Assembly (NCBI RefSeq): GCF_900021175.1
Contig: NZ_FCOP01000013.1
Span: forward strand, 867,140-931,139
Source of the DNA: Pseudenterobacter timonensis
GTDB taxonomy: Bacteria > Pseudomonadota > Gammaproteobacteria > Enterobacterales > Enterobacteriaceae
DNA: 64,000 nucleotides
Reading direction: 5' to 3'
The notes beneath the pieces were generated by a model. The model did no database searches and had not been told where the DNA came from. It saw only the letters and a program-made list of their open reading frames with translations. This document shows positions 51,826 through 61,648 of the stretch, piece by piece; position 1 is the stretch's first letter, and each line of letters starts with the position of its first letter. Both the position numbers and the translations under genes were made by a program.

Positions 51826-53157
51826 ATGACTGTAACGACTTTTTCCGAACTTGAACTCGACGAAAGCCTGCTGGATGCACTCCAGAGTAAAGGCTTTACA
51901 CGCCCGACCGCCATTCAGGCTGCGGCCATTCCGCCTGCGCTTGAGGGCCGCGATGTGCTCGGTTCTGCGCCAACCGGCACGGGTAAAACGGCGGCCTATC
52001 TGCTGCCTGCGTTGCAGCATCTGCTCGATTTTCCGCGTAAAAAATCTGGCCCGCCGCGCATTCTGATCCTCACCCCGACGCGCGAACTGGCGATGCAGGT
52101 TGCCGATCACGCCCGTGAACTGGCGGCTAATACCCATCTTGATATCGCCACCATCACCGGCGGCGTGGCCTATATGAACCACGCCGAGGTGTTTAGCGAG
52201 AATCAGGATATCGTTGTGGCGACGACGGGGCGTCTGCTGCAATACATAAAAGAAGAGAACTTCGACTGCCGCGCGGTTGAAACCCTGATCCTTGACGAAG
52301 CGGACCGTATGCTGGATATGGGCTTTGCCCAGGATATCGAACATATTGCGGGTGAGACGCGCTGGCGCAAACAGACCATGCTCTTCTCCGCCACGCTTGA
52401 AGGCGATGCGATTAAAGACTTTGCCGAGCGCCTGCTGGAAGATCCTGTTGAAGTCTCTGCCACGCCGTCGACCCGCGAGCGTAAAAAGATCCACCAGTGG
52501 TACTACCGCGCGGATAACTTCGAGCACAAGCTTGAACTGCTCAAACATCTGCTGAAGCAGGATGACGCCACCCGCTCTATCGTCTTTGTACGTAAACGCG
52601 AGCGCGTGCATGAACTGGCCGAGTTGCTGCGTAACGCCGGGATCCCGAACTGCTATCTGGAAGGCGAAATGGCGCAGGCGAAGCGCGTCGAGGGGATCAA
52701 CCGCCTTACCGACGGCCGCGTGAAGGTATTGGTCGCCACCGACGTGGCTGCCCGCGGAATTGATATTCCTGACGTGAGCCATGTCTTTAACTTCGATATG
52801 CCGCGCAGCGGGGACACCTACCTGCACCGCATTGGTCGTACCGGTCGCGCCGGACGCAAGGGAACCGCCATTTCACTGGTCGAAGCGCACGATCACCTGC
52901 TGCTGCTGAAAGTGGGCCGCTACATTGAGGAGCCGCTGAAAGCCCGAGTGATTGACGAGCTGCGTCCGACCACACGTCCGCCAAGCGAAAAGATGACCGG
53001 CAAGCCGTCGAAAAAGGTTCTCGCCAAACGTGCCGAGAAGCAAAAAGCGAAGGAAAAAGAGAAACCGCGCGTTAAACAACGCCATCGCGATACCAAAAAT
53101 ATTGGTAAGCGACGCAAGCCAAGCGGCACTACGCCAGCTTCATCAAAAGACGAGTAA
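51826..53157 (+). CDS. srmB: SrmB, DEAD-box RNA helicase
   Basis: A 443-residue helicase used in early 50S assembly. The motifs are in order: Q motif (GFTRPTAIQ), I APTGTGKT, Ia PTRELAMQV, Ib TTGRLL, II DEAD (LDEADRMLDMG), III SAT, IV IVFVRKRE, V ATDVAARGID, and VI HRIGRTGRAGRKG. The tail from about 390 is Lys-rich (KKVLAKRAEKQKAKEKEKP), typical for rRNA binding. A terminator follows. Confidence 0.98.
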   Translation: MTVTTFSELELDESLLDALQSKGFTRPTAIQAAAIPPALEGRDVLGSAPTGTGKTAAYLLPALQHLLDFPRKKSGPPRILILTPTRELAMQVADHARELAANTHLDIATITGGVAYMNHAEVFSENQDIVVATTGRLLQYIKEENFDCRAVETLILDEADRMLDMGFAQDIEHIAGETRWRKQTMLFSATLEGDAIKDFAERLLEDPVEVSATPSTRERKKIHQWYYRADNFEHKLELLKHLLKQDDATRSIVFVRKRERVHELAELLRNAGIPNCYLEGEMAQAKRVEGINRLTDGRVKVLVATDVAARGIDIPDVSHVFNFDMPRSGDTYLHRIGRTGRAGRKGTAISLVEAHDHLLLLKVGRYIEEPLKARVIDELRPTTRPPSEKMTGKPSKKVLAKRAEKQKAKEKEKPRVKQRHRDTKNIGKRRKPSGTTPASSKDE

Positions 53158-53187
53158 AAAAAAGCCGGGCTAAATGCCCGGCTTTTT
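53158..53187. terminator. Bidirectional terminator between srmB and grcA
   Basis: aaaagccgggc - taaat - gcccggctttt with A and T runs on both sides, placed between two convergent genes. Confidence 0.92.
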
Positions 53188-53211
53188 TATTTCCAGCCCA
53201 ATCGCTGAGGC

Positions 53212-53595
53212 TTACAGGCTTTCAGTGAAGGTACGTGCGATAACGTCGCGCTGCTGTTCCGGAGTCAGGGAGTTGAAACGAACCGCGTAGCCGGAAACGC
53301 GAATGGTCAGCTGCGGATATTTTTCCGGATGTTTAACCGCATCTTCCAGCGTTTCGCGACGCAGAACGTTAACGTTCAGGTGCTGACCGCCTTCCACACG
53401 CACTTCAGGTTTAACATCAACCGGGATTTCACGGTATTCGATATCGCCCAGCTTGCTGACCGGCACAATTTCATCTTCCGCAAAACCCGCTTTTGCCACT
53501 ACACAGCGCGCTTCGCCTTTTTCGCTGTCCAGCAGCCAGAAAGAGTTAAGCAGGTCGTCGTTTGCAGCTTTAGTAATCTGGATACCTGTGATCAT
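53212..53595 (-). CDS. grcA: GrcA, autonomous glycyl radical cofactor
   Basis: A 127-residue protein homologous to the C-terminal domain of pyruvate formate-lyase; it replaces the damaged glycyl-radical part of PFL. The radical loop [21 protein letters not shown] is near the C-terminus. Expressed under low oxygen and acid; a perfect FNR site lies about 105 bases upstream. Length equals E. coli YfiD. Confidence 0.97.
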   Translation of the reverse strand: MITGIQITKAANDDLLNSFWLLDSEKGEARCVVAKAGFAEDEIVPVSKLGDIEYREIPVDVKPEVRVEGGQHLNVNVLRRETLEDAVKHPEKYPQLTIRVSGYAVRFNSLTPEQQRDVIARTFTESL

Positions 53596-53906
53596 ATGTT
53601 GCCTCCCTTAGGCTACAGTATTTGGTGTCGGCCTTCGCGGCCAATTGGTAAAACCATTGTTTCTTGTGTGTATATATAACAGTCGCCCACCCCACATTCA
53701 TTGATTTAAATCAACAAAATCACCAACCACACAAAGAGTGTGGTCTGCATTTTTTGTTTCAGATCAATTTTAACCTGTGAGAAAAATAGCTTTTCAGGCG
53801 TAATTTTCATCCAGAATTGAGGCACTTAACCCTTCCTGACTGCAAATTTTGCGCCTGCGCCGTGACGGGTTAAGCTAGAAGGATACGAAAATCGCAGGAG
53901 AGCGAG
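53596..53906. promoter_or_regulatory. grcA-ung divergent promoter region
   Basis: A 311-base gap. It holds an FNR palindrome (53701-53714) and a second TTTCAGATCAA half-match at 53757-53767 on the grcA side, and an AGGAGAG ribosome site before ung. No further gene was found. Confidence 0.6.
53701..53714 (-). promoter_or_regulatory. FNR site at grcA
   Basis: TTGAT-TTAA-ATCAA is an exact match to the FNR consensus. The anaerobic activator would switch on grcA, as known for E. coli yfiD. Confidence 0.85.
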
Positions 53907-54596
53907 ATGACAACACCTTTAACCTGGCACGACGTGCTGGCCGATGAGAAAAAACAGCCCTATTTTATTAACACGCTGAATACGGTGGCCCAGGAGCGTG
54001 AGGCGGGCCAGACAATTTACCCGCCACAAAAAGATGTCTTTAACGCCTTTCGTTATACAGAACTCGCTGACGTTAAAGTGGTGATTCTGGGGCAGGATCC
54101 CTATCACGGCCCGGGTCAGGCACACGGTCTTGCTTTCTCTGTACGCCCGGGCGTGGCCATTCCCCCTTCTCTGCTCAATATGTATAAAGAGCTGGAAAAG
54201 AGCGTGCCCGGTTTTACCCGTCCGGATCATGGCTATCTGGAAAGCTGGGCGCGCCAGGGGGTGATGCTATTAAATACGGTATTAACCGTGCGTGCAGGAC
54301 AGGCGCACTCCCATGCCAGCCTGGGCTGGGAAACTTTTACCGATAAGGTGATAGCGCTGATTAACGAGCACCGGGAAGGGGTGGTATTTCTGCTCTGGGG
54401 TTCACATGCGCAGAAAAAAGGGGCCATTATCGATCGCGAGCGTCACTATGTGCTGAAGGCGCCGCATCCGTCGCCCCTCTCCGCTCACCGCGGCTTTTTT
54501 GGCTGCGATCATTTTGCGCTCACTAATGCATGGCTGGAGCAGCACGGCGAGAAGCCGATAGACTGGATGCCGGTACTACCGGCGCAAAGCGAATAA
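53907..54596 (+). CDS. ung: Uracil-DNA glycosylase
   Basis: A 229-residue family 1 enzyme removing uracil from DNA. The water-activating loop [18 protein letters not shown] with catalytic Asp near 64, and the [13 protein letters not shown] leucine-loop motif near 187 are intact. Start ATG 53907 behind AGGAGAG. Convergent with yfiF. Confidence 0.98.
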   Translation: MTTPLTWHDVLADEKKQPYFINTLNTVAQEREAGQTIYPPQKDVFNAFRYTELADVKVVILGQDPYHGPGQAHGLAFSVRPGVAIPPSLLNMYKELEKSVPGFTRPDHGYLESWARQGVMLLNTVLTVRAGQAHSHASLGWETFTDKVIALINEHREGVVFLLWGSHAQKKGAIIDRERHYVLKAPHPSPLSAHRGFFGCDHFALTNAWLEQHGEKPIDWMPVLPAQSE

Positions 54597-54600
54597 AACA

Positions 54601-54625
54601 GCCCGGCAGCCTGTTGCCGCCGGGC
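54601..54625. terminator. Hairpin between ung and yfiF
   Basis: gcccggc (54601-54607) and gccgggc (54619-54625) form a 7-bp GC stem between convergent genes; AAAACA precedes it, so it may end the yfiF transcript better than ung. Confidence 0.55.
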
Positions 54626-54635
54626 ACAGGCTGAA

Positions 54636-55724
54636 TCAGGCCTTGTTCTGACGCCACCATTCGGCCAGAAGCACGCCGGTCGCCACGGAGACGTTAAGGC
54701 TTTCTACCTTGCCGGTACCGTCAATGGAGAGGCTAAGGTCGGCGGCAGAAAGCGCCGCGTCAGAGAGCCCGTCACGCTCCTGTCCCAGTACCAGCACCAT
54801 TTTGCGCGGCAGCGTTGCTTTAGAGAGCGGCGTACCGGCGTGGCTGGATGTGGTGACGATGGTATAACCCGCCTCGCGGAACTGCTCGATTGCCTCCAGC
54901 ACGCTGTCGCCGGTAATCGGCTGAACGTGTTCCGCCCCGCCTTCCGCGGTACGGATGGCTGCGCCGGATTCCAGCAGGGCGGCATCCTGCAGCAGCACCC
55001 CTTTCACGCCAAAGTGCGCGCAGCTGCGCATCATTGCACCCAGGTTATGTGGGTTGCCGACATCTTCCAGCGCCAGCACGCAGTCATCGGCCTCCGCCTG
55101 GCTGACCCACTGCTGAACGGTGGTGCCGTTACGTTTTTTAATCAGGAAGCAGACGCCGCCGTGATGCTCGGTGCCAGAAGCTTTAGTCAGCTCCGCATCG
55201 TCAACCACATGGTAAGCTTTACGGTTAGCCGCCATCCAGCGCAGCGCCTCTTTGAAACGCGGCGTTACGCTCTGGATAAACCAGGCGCGGACGATACATT
55301 CCGGGCGGCTCTGGAACAGCGCCTGACAGGCGTTTTCGCCATAGACGCGCGTCTCTTCGGCGCGCTGACGGCGCAGCACTTCTGGATCGATAAAGCTTTT
55401 ACCGCTGATACCGCCGTGATCGGGCTTGATCGCCGCGTCGTCGCCCGGTGCGCGGGAGACGGTCCGCCACGGGGACGGGGAAGCGTCACGCTGAAACTCG
55501 TCGCGTGGACGGTCGCTACGGCGGCGATCGTCACGTTTGCGATCATCACCACGGCTATTTTTCTCATCGCGGGCGGGGCGACGGCCACCGTCTGCACGAG
55601 ACGATCCCGGACGTCCGCCCCCTTTTCCGGTACGCGGATTTTGGGTGCGTTTATCAGAATCATCATCACTGCGGACATACATCACTTTGACCTTGCCGCT
55701 TTTATTTTTCAGTTCGTCGTTCAT
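54636..55724 (-). CDS. yfiF: YfiF, putative SpoU-family rRNA/tRNA 2'-O-methyltransferase
   Basis: About 362 residues from ATG 55724 ([17 protein letters not shown]); the ATG four codons upstream is less conserved. An Arg/Asp/Gly-rich disordered N-terminus (about 20-110) is longer than in E. coli. A SpoU substrate-binding domain and the SPOUT methyltransferase follow: [36 protein letters not shown] and [16 protein letters not shown]. The RNA target is not established. Confidence 0.92.
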   Translation of the reverse strand: MNDELKNKSGKVKVMYVRSDDDSDKRTQNPRTGKGGGRPGSSRADGGRRPARDEKNSRGDDRKRDDRRRSDRPRDEFQRDASPSPWRTVSRAPGDDAAIKPDHGGISGKSFIDPEVLRRQRAEETRVYGENACQALFQSRPECIVRAWFIQSVTPRFKEALRWMAANRKAYHVVDDAELTKASGTEHHGGVCFLIKKRNGTTVQQWVSQAEADDCVLALEDVGNPHNLGAMMRSCAHFGVKGVLLQDAALLESGAAIRTAEGGAEHVQPITGDSVLEAIEQFREAGYTIVTTSSHAGTPLSKATLPRKMVLVLGQERDGLSDAALSAADLSLSIDGTGKVESLNVSVATGVLLAEWWRQNKA

Positions 55725-55930
55725 GCTTTTCTCCACCAGCGCTGCGCGAAGCGCGCAGATTACCCGATGTATCCGCGCATAGCCATTATTTCATACAAAA
55801 GCCTGTGACTATTGTTCTCATTGAATAAACCGCATTGTCGTTTAAAACAACCTCGACGATAATGTGTAACATATCAGAAACATTCCCGGCACTTCGCCGC
55901 TCTGTTCCACTGCTTTATCAGAGGTTAGTT

Positions 55931-56350
55931 ATGAATACCGTATGTGCCAACTGCCAGGCTCTTAATCGCATTCCCGAGGAGCGTATCGACGACGGCGCGA
56001 AATGCGGGCGTTGCGGCCACGAGCTCTTTGATGGCGATGTGATTAACGCAACGGGCGATACCCTCGACAAGCTGTTAAAGGATGACCTGCCGGTCGTGGT
56101 GGATTTTTGGGCGCCATGGTGCGGGCCGTGCCGTAATTTCGCCCCTATTTTTGAAGATGTGGCGGAAGAACGCAGCGGCAAGATGCGCTTCGTAAAAGTG
56201 AACACCGAAGCCGAGCGCGAACTCAGTTCCCGTTTCCGTATCCGCAGTATTCCAACCATTATGATTTTTAAAAATGGCGAAATGGTCGACATGCTTAACG
56301 GCGCGGTGCCAAAAGCGCCGTTCGACAGCTGGCTGAACGAATCCCTGTAA
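55931..56350 (+). CDS. trxC: Thioredoxin 2
   Basis: A 139-residue thioredoxin with an N-terminal zinc domain. Two CxxC pairs (VCANCQ and KCGRCG, residues 5-30) bind zinc; the redox site is [11 protein letters not shown]. Start MNTVCANCQ at 55931; the frame upstream is non-coding leader. In E. coli OxyR induces it; I did not identify the OxyR site by eye. Confidence 0.97.
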   Translation: MNTVCANCQALNRIPEERIDDGAKCGRCGHELFDGDVINATGDTLDKLLKDDLPVVVDFWAPWCGPCRNFAPIFEDVAEERSGKMRFVKVNTEAERELSSRFRIRSIPTIMIFKNGEMVDMLNGAVPKAPFDSWLNESL

Positions 56351-56417
56351 CCTGACCGGGGTACCTTGTGCCCCGGCCTCGCCTCTGCGAAAATGGCGTT
56401 TTTTCTGTGCTTCCCCC

Positions 56418-57116
56418 ATGACTGATAACGCCGTTTTGCAACTCCGCGCTGAACGTCTTGCGCGCGCCACCCGCCCTTTTCTTGCCCGCGGTAACCGTAT
56501 CCGACGCTGCCAGCGCTGTCTGTTGCCGCTCAGGCAATGCCTTTGCGCCACGCTTGTACCAGCCCATGCGCAGAGCCGTTTTTGCCTGGTGATGTTTGAT
56601 ACAGAACCGCTAAAGCCGAGCAATACCGGGCGGCTGATTGCCGACGTGTTGCCCGATACCGCGGCATTTCAGTGGTCACGGACCGAGCCGCCGCAGGGGC
56701 TGCTTGACCTGGTGGCCAGCAGCGATTATCAGCCGATGGTGGTCTTTCCCGCCTCCTATGCGGGGCAAGAGCGTCAGGTTATCAGTGCTCCGCCTGCGGG
56801 CAAACCGCCGCTTTTTATTATGCTGGACGGCACCTGGACCGAAGCGCGAAAGATGTTTCGCAAAAGCCCTTACCTTGATGCTCTGCCGGTGATTTCCGTC
56901 GATCTGTCGCGTGTGTCAGCCTATCGTCTGCGGGAAGCCCATGCCGACGGGCAATATTGCACAGCGGAAGTGGCGATCGCGCTGCTGGATATTGCCGGCG
57001 ATGCATCCGCGGCCAGCGCGCTAGGCGACCACTTTTCCCGCTTTCGCGAGCGTTATCTGGCAGGAAAAACTATTCATAAGGGAAGCGTCACAGCAGACGA
57101 GCCACAAAGCGTTTAA
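56418..57116 (+). CDS. tapT: TapT (YfiP), tRNA-uridine aminocarboxypropyltransferase
   Basis: A 232-residue DTW-domain enzyme that adds the acp group from SAM to U47 of tRNA. It carries an N-terminal zinc-type set (IRRCQRCLLPLRQCLC) and the DTW signature variant LDGTWTEARKMFRKSPYL. It starts 68 bases after trxC and ends 36 bases before pat, suggesting tapT-pat co-transcription. Confidence 0.93.
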   Translation: MTDNAVLQLRAERLARATRPFLARGNRIRRCQRCLLPLRQCLCATLVPAHAQSRFCLVMFDTEPLKPSNTGRLIADVLPDTAAFQWSRTEPPQGLLDLVASSDYQPMVVFPASYAGQERQVISAPPAGKPPLFIMLDGTWTEARKMFRKSPYLDALPVISVDLSRVSAYRLREAHADGQYCTAEVAIALLDIAGDASAASALGDHFSRFRERYLAGKTIHKGSVTADEPQSV

Positions 57117-57151
57117 AATCATCAGGTCTATCGCGTTCAAAGGAGACTTGT

Positions 57152-59794
57152 ATGAGCCAGCGAGGGCTTGAAGCGCTACTGCGTCCGAAATCCATCGCCG
57201 TGATCGGCGCCTCTATGAAGCCCGAGCGCGCAGGATATTTGATGATGCGTAACCTGCTGGCGGGCGGTTTCAGCGGGCCGGTATTACCGGTTACGCCAGC
57301 CTGGAAAGCCGTTCAGGGCGTTCTGGCATGGCCGGACGTAGAAAGTCTCCCTTTTATTCCCGATCTTGCGGTTCTCTGTACCCATTCGAGCCGCAATGAA
57401 GCCTTGCTGGAGGCGCTGGGAGAGAAAGGGTGTAAAACCTGCATTATTCTCTCCTCGCCGCCCGAACAGCAAAGCGCGCTTCTTGCCTGCGCCAGCCGCT
57501 ATCAGATGCGTCTGTTAGGCCCGAATAGCCTGGGTCTGCTGGCCCCCTGGCAAGGGCTTAACGCCAGCTTCTCCCCCGTCCCGATTCGAAAAGGCAAGCT
57601 GGCATTTATCTCCCAGTCCGCCGCCGTCTCAAATACCATTCTCGACTGGGCGCAGCAGCGTGAGATGGGGTTTTCCTATTTTATCGCGTTAGGGGATAGC
57701 CTGGATATTGATGTCGATGAGCTGCTCGATTTTCTCGCCAGGGACAGTAAAACCAGCGCCATCCTGCTCTATCTTGAACATTTAAGCGATGCACGGCGTT
57801 TTGTCTCCGCTGCCCGCAGCGCTTCGCGTAACAAACCTATTCTGGTTATCAAAAGTGGGCGTAGCCCGGCGGCGCAGCGTCTGTTGCATGCCCATTCCGG
57901 CATGGATCCCGCCTGGGATGCGGCCATTCAGCGCGCTGGCCTGCTGCGGGTGCAGGATACTCATGAACTCTTTTCCGCCGTGGAGACGCTCAGCCATATG
58001 CGCCCGCTGCGCGGAGAGAGGCTGATGATCGTCAGTAACGGCGCAGCGCCAGCGGCCCTGGCGCTGGATGAACTCTGGAAACGTAATGGCAAGCTGGCTC
58101 TCTTAAGCGAAGAGACGCTTGCGCGGCTGCGCGAATTGTTACCGGCAAGCGTCATCCCTGATAATCCGCTCGACCTGCGGGACGATGCCAGCAGCGAACA
58201 CTACACCAGCGCGATTTCTGTTCTGCTGGACAGTCAGGACGTTGACGCCCTGATGGTGATTCACTCCCCCAGCGCCGTTGCGCCCGGCAGCGAAAGCGCC
58301 CGGGCGCTGATCGAAGCGATCAAAAAACATCCGCGAGGAAAATATGTCTCGCTGCTCACCAACTGGTGCGGGGAGTTCTCCTCTCAGGAAGCGCGACGTC
58401 TCTTCAGCGAGGCGGGGCTGCCCACCTACCGGACTCCGGAGGGGACCATCACCGCCTTTATGCATATGGTGGAGTACCGGCGCAACCAGAAGCAGCTGCG
58501 AGAAACCCCCGCCCTGCCGGGTAATTTGCGGGCAAATACCGCGGATGCCCATCACCTCTTACAGCAGGCTATTGATGAGGGGGCTCGCTCGCTCGATACC
58601 CACGAGGTTCAGCCTATCCTGGATGCCTATGGCATGCAGACCCTGCCGACCTGGATCGCCAGCGACAGCGCCGAGGCGGTACATATTGCCGAGCAGATAG
58701 GCTACCCGGTGGCGCTGAAGCTGCGCTCTCCCGATATTCCGCATAAATCGGATGTGCAGGGGGTGATGCTCTATCTGCGTACCGCCGCGGAGGTGCAGCG
58801 GGCCGCTGATGCTATTATCGATCGCGTGAAGCTGACCTGGCCGCAGGCGCGGATCCATGGCCTGCTGGTGCAGAGCATGGCTAACCGCGCAGGGGCGCAG
58901 GAGCTGCGCGTCGTGGTTGAACACGATCCTGTCTTTGGCCCGCTGATTATGCTGGGCGAAGGCGGCGTAGAGTGGCGGCCGGAAGAGCAGGCGGTTGTGG
59001 CCCTGCCTCCCCTCAATATGAACCTGGCACGTTATCTGATTATCCAGGCGATTAAAAACAAAAAGATTCGTGGCCGCAGCGCGCTAAGGCCACTGGATAT
59101 TGCCGGGCTGAGCCAGTTTCTGGTGCAGGTCTCCAACCTGATTGTCGACTGCGCCGAGATCCAGCGTCTGGACATCCATCCGCTTCTGGCGTCGGGCAAC
59201 GAATTTACGGCGCTGGACGTTACGCTCGATATCGCCCCGTTTACCGGCGATCGCGAGAGCCGGCTGGCGATCCGCCCCTACCCGCTGCAGCTTGAGGAGC
59301 GGGTGACGATGAAAAATGGCGAGCAGGCGCTGTTTCGCCCTATTCTGCCGGAGGACGAGCCGCTGCTGCGGAAATTTATCGAGCAGGTCACGAAAGAGGA
59401 TCTTTACTACCGCTACTTCAGCGAAATCAATGAATTTACACATGATGACTTAGCCAATATGACCCAGATCGACTACGATCGGGAAATGGCATTTGTCGCC
59501 GTTCGCCAGGGCGAAGAAGGTGATGAGATCCTCGGTGTGACGCGGGCGATTTCCGATCCCGATAACGTAGATGCCGAGTTTGCTGTGCTGGTGCGATCCG
59601 ATCTCAAAGGCCTCGGGCTCGGCAGAAGCCTGCTGGAAAAGCTTATCAGCTATACCCGCGATCACGGGTTGATCTGCCTGAACGGTATCACGATGCCGAA
59701 TAACCGCGGCATGATTGCGCTGGCGCGCAAGCTTGGTTTTGAAGTCGATATACAGCTGGATGAGGGGATTGTTTCCCTTTCTCTTCGGTTGTAA
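57152..59794 (+). CDS. pat: Pat (YfiQ), protein lysine acetyltransferase
   Basis: An 880-residue two-part protein. The first ~700 residues resemble NDP-forming acyl-CoA synthetase: a CoA-binding fold (SIAVIGASMKPERAGYLMMRNL), ligase domains (ISQSAAVSNTILDW) and an ATP-grasp part (IGYPVALKLRSPDIPHKSDVQG). The C-terminal GNAT domain (about 725-880) has LKGLGLGRSLLEKLISY for acetyl-CoA. It acetylates Acs and other proteins under cAMP-CRP control in E. coli. Six residues shorter than E. coli. Confidence 0.96.
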   Translation: MSQRGLEALLRPKSIAVIGASMKPERAGYLMMRNLLAGGFSGPVLPVTPAWKAVQGVLAWPDVESLPFIPDLAVLCTHSSRNEALLEALGEKGCKTCIILSSPPEQQSALLACASRYQMRLLGPNSLGLLAPWQGLNASFSPVPIRKGKLAFISQSAAVSNTILDWAQQREMGFSYFIALGDSLDIDVDELLDFLARDSKTSAILLYLEHLSDARRFVSAARSASRNKPILVIKSGRSPAAQRLLHAHSGMDPAWDAAIQRAGLLRVQDTHELFSAVETLSHMRPLRGERLMIVSNGAAPAALALDELWKRNGKLALLSEETLARLRELLPASVIPDNPLDLRDDASSEHYTSAISVLLDSQDVDALMVIHSPSAVAPGSESARALIEAIKKHPRGKYVSLLTNWCGEFSSQEARRLFSEAGLPTYRTPEGTITAFMHMVEYRRNQKQLRETPALPGNLRANTADAHHLLQQAIDEGARSLDTHEVQPILDAYGMQTLPTWIASDSAEAVHIAEQIGYPVALKLRSPDIPHKSDVQGVMLYLRTAAEVQRAADAIIDRVKLTWPQARIHGLLVQSMANRAGAQELRVVVEHDPVFGPLIMLGEGGVEWRPEEQAVVALPPLNMNLARYLIIQAIKNKKIRGRSALRPLDIAGLSQFLVQVSNLIVDCAEIQRLDIHPLLASGNEFTALDVTLDIAPFTGDRESRLAIRPYPLQLEERVTMKNGEQALFRPILPEDEPLLRKFIEQVTKEDLYYRYFSEINEFTHDDLANMTQIDYDREMAFVAVRQGEEGDEILGVTRAISDPDNVDAEFAVLVRSDLKGLGLGRSLLEKLISYTRDHGLICLNGITMPNNRGMIALARKLGFEVDIQLDEGIVSLSLRL

Positions 59795-59925
59795 GCATCC
59801 CGGATGCGAAAGTAAGGTACTGGAAATGTTGACCACTTTAGGGTGCACTGGTGGTATCATTGTCCGCTTATGTTATCCGCAGATGACAGATAACCCTTCA
59901 ATGAACAGAGAAGAAACGCACTGTG

Positions 59926-61281
59926 ATGTTGTCAAAATTTAAGCGTAATAAACATCAACAACACCTTGCTCAACTACCGAAGATCTCTCAGTCAGTTGAT
60001 GATGTCGAATTTTTTTACGCTCCCGCCCATTTCCGGGAGACGCTTCTGGAGAAGATCGCCAGCGCCACGCAGCGTATCTGCATCGTCGCGCTTTATCTTG
60101 AACAGGATGAAGGCGGAAGCGCGATCCTTAACGCCCTCTATGAAGCGAAACGCCTGCGGCCTGAACTGGATGTGCGGGTGCTGGTTGACTGGCATCGCGC
60201 CCAACGCGGACGCATCGGTGCGGCGGCGTCAAATACCAACGCCGACTGGTATTGCCGTATGGCGCAGGAAAACCCGGGCGTTGACGTTCGCGTCTATGGC
60301 GTGCCGGTTAATACCCGTGAAGCGCTGGGCGTGCTCCATTTCAAAGGTTTTATCATTGACGATAGCGTACTCTACAGCGGCGCCAGCCTGAACGATGTTT
60401 ATCTGCATCAGCTTGATAAGTACCGCTACGATCGTTATCACCTTATTCGTAATGCCCGGCTGGCTGATATTATGTTCGACTGGGCCGATCGCTACCTGGT
60501 ACATGGCCGTGGCGTACATCGTCTTGACGATCCGCAGCGTCCTAAGAGTCCTGAAATCAAAAACTACATCCGCCAGTTCCGCCAGGAGCTGCGGGATGCG
60601 GGTTACGCTTTTCAGGGCGACGCCAACAACGAACAGCTGAGCGTTACGCCGCTGGTCGGCCTCGGCAAAACCAGCCTGCTGAATAAAACCATTTTCCACC
60701 TCATGCCCTGCGCTGAGCAGAAGCTGACCATCTGCACGCCTTATTTTAACCTGCCTGCGGTGCTGGTACGTAACATCATCCAGCTGCTGCGTAACGGTAA
60801 AAAGGTGGAAATTATCGTTGGGGATAAAACGGCTAATGACTTTTATATCCCTGAAGATCAGCCGTTTAAGATCATCGGCGCGCTGCCCTATCTTTATGAG
60901 ATCAACCTGCGCCGTTTTTTGAGCCGCCTGCAATACTACGTCAACACCGATCAGCTGATTGTCCGGTTATGGAAAGATGAAGATAACAGCTATCATCTGA
61001 AAGGCATGTGGGTGGATGACGAATGGATCCTGCTGACGGGTAATAACCTCAATCCGCGCGCCTGGCGCCTGGATCTGGAGAATGCGATCCTGATCCACGA
61101 TCCGCGCCATGAACTTGCCGCTTCAAGAGAACGCGAATTAGAGCTGATTCGCACCCATACGACGGTGGTTCGCCACTACCGGGATCTGCAAAGCATCGCG
61201 GAATATCCTGTAAAAGTACGCAAGCTGATTCGCCGTCTGCGTCGGATCCGTATCGACCGCTTAATTAGCCGTATCCTGTAA
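59926..61281 (+). CDS. pssA: Phosphatidylserine synthase
   Basis: A 451-residue enzyme from the phospholipase D superfamily making phosphatidylserine from CDP-diacylglycerol and serine. The two HKD motifs are VLHFKGFIIDDSVLYSGASLND (near 134) and YHLKGMWVDDEWILLTGNNLNPRAW (near 350). ATG 59926 is chosen over the GTG one codon before it. The very basic tail (RKLIRRLRRIRIDRLISRIL) suits membrane or ribosome association. A terminator follows. Confidence 0.97.
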   Translation: MLSKFKRNKHQQHLAQLPKISQSVDDVEFFYAPAHFRETLLEKIASATQRICIVALYLEQDEGGSAILNALYEAKRLRPELDVRVLVDWHRAQRGRIGAAASNTNADWYCRMAQENPGVDVRVYGVPVNTREALGVLHFKGFIIDDSVLYSGASLNDVYLHQLDKYRYDRYHLIRNARLADIMFDWADRYLVHGRGVHRLDDPQRPKSPEIKNYIRQFRQELRDAGYAFQGDANNEQLSVTPLVGLGKTSLLNKTIFHLMPCAEQKLTICTPYFNLPAVLVRNIIQLLRNGKKVEIIVGDKTANDFYIPEDQPFKIIGALPYLYEINLRRFLSRLQYYVNTDQLIVRLWKDEDNSYHLKGMWVDDEWILLTGNNLNPRAWRLDLENAILIHDPRHELAASRERELELIRTHTTVVRHYRDLQSIAEYPVKVRKLIRRLRRIRIDRLISRIL

Positions 61282-61287
61282 ATCCGG

Positions 61288-61312
61288 GCCTCGTCACTGA
61301 CGGGGCTTTTTT
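61288..61312 (+). terminator. pssA terminator
   Basis: gcctcgtc (61288-61295) and gacggggc (61299-61306) pair with one G-T, followed by six T. It overlaps the space just before yfiM, which may depend on partial read-through. Confidence 0.8.
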
Positions 61313-61324
61313 ATGGAGTCTGCC

Positions 61325-61648
61325 ATGCGTCTCCTTCTCTTGCCCACCTTTCTGCTGCTGACTGGCTGTAGCCATATGGCTAACGACAGCTGGCAGGGAC
61401 AGGATAAAGCTCAGCACTTTATCGCCTCAGCGATGCTCTCTGCCGCCGGGAATGAATATGCCCAGCGTCAGGGCTACAGCAACGATCGCAGCGCAACCTA
61501 TGGACTGATGTTTTCCGTAAGCCTTGGCGCGTCGAAAGAGTTATGGGACAGCCGCCCGGCGGGGAGCGGCTGGAGCTGGAAAGATTTTGCCTGGGATGTA
61601 GCCGGTGCGACTACCGGCTATACCCTCTGGCAGCTTGCACAATATTAA
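61325..61648 (+). CDS. yfiM: YfiM, small lipoprotein
   Basis: A 107-residue predicted lipoprotein from ATG 61325 ([15 protein letters not shown]); an in-frame ATG four codons upstream overlaps the pssA terminator. Lipobox LTGC. The mature part has [22 protein letters not shown] and [32 protein letters not shown], the DUF2279-like pattern with conserved His and Glu/Asp residues. Function unknown. It meets kgtP tail-to-tail with 4 shared bases. Confidence 0.92.
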   Translation: MRLLLLPTFLLLTGCSHMANDSWQGQDKAQHFIASAMLSAAGNEYAQRQGYSNDRSATYGLMFSVSLGASKELWDSRPAGSGWSWKDFAWDVAGATTGYTLWQLAQY

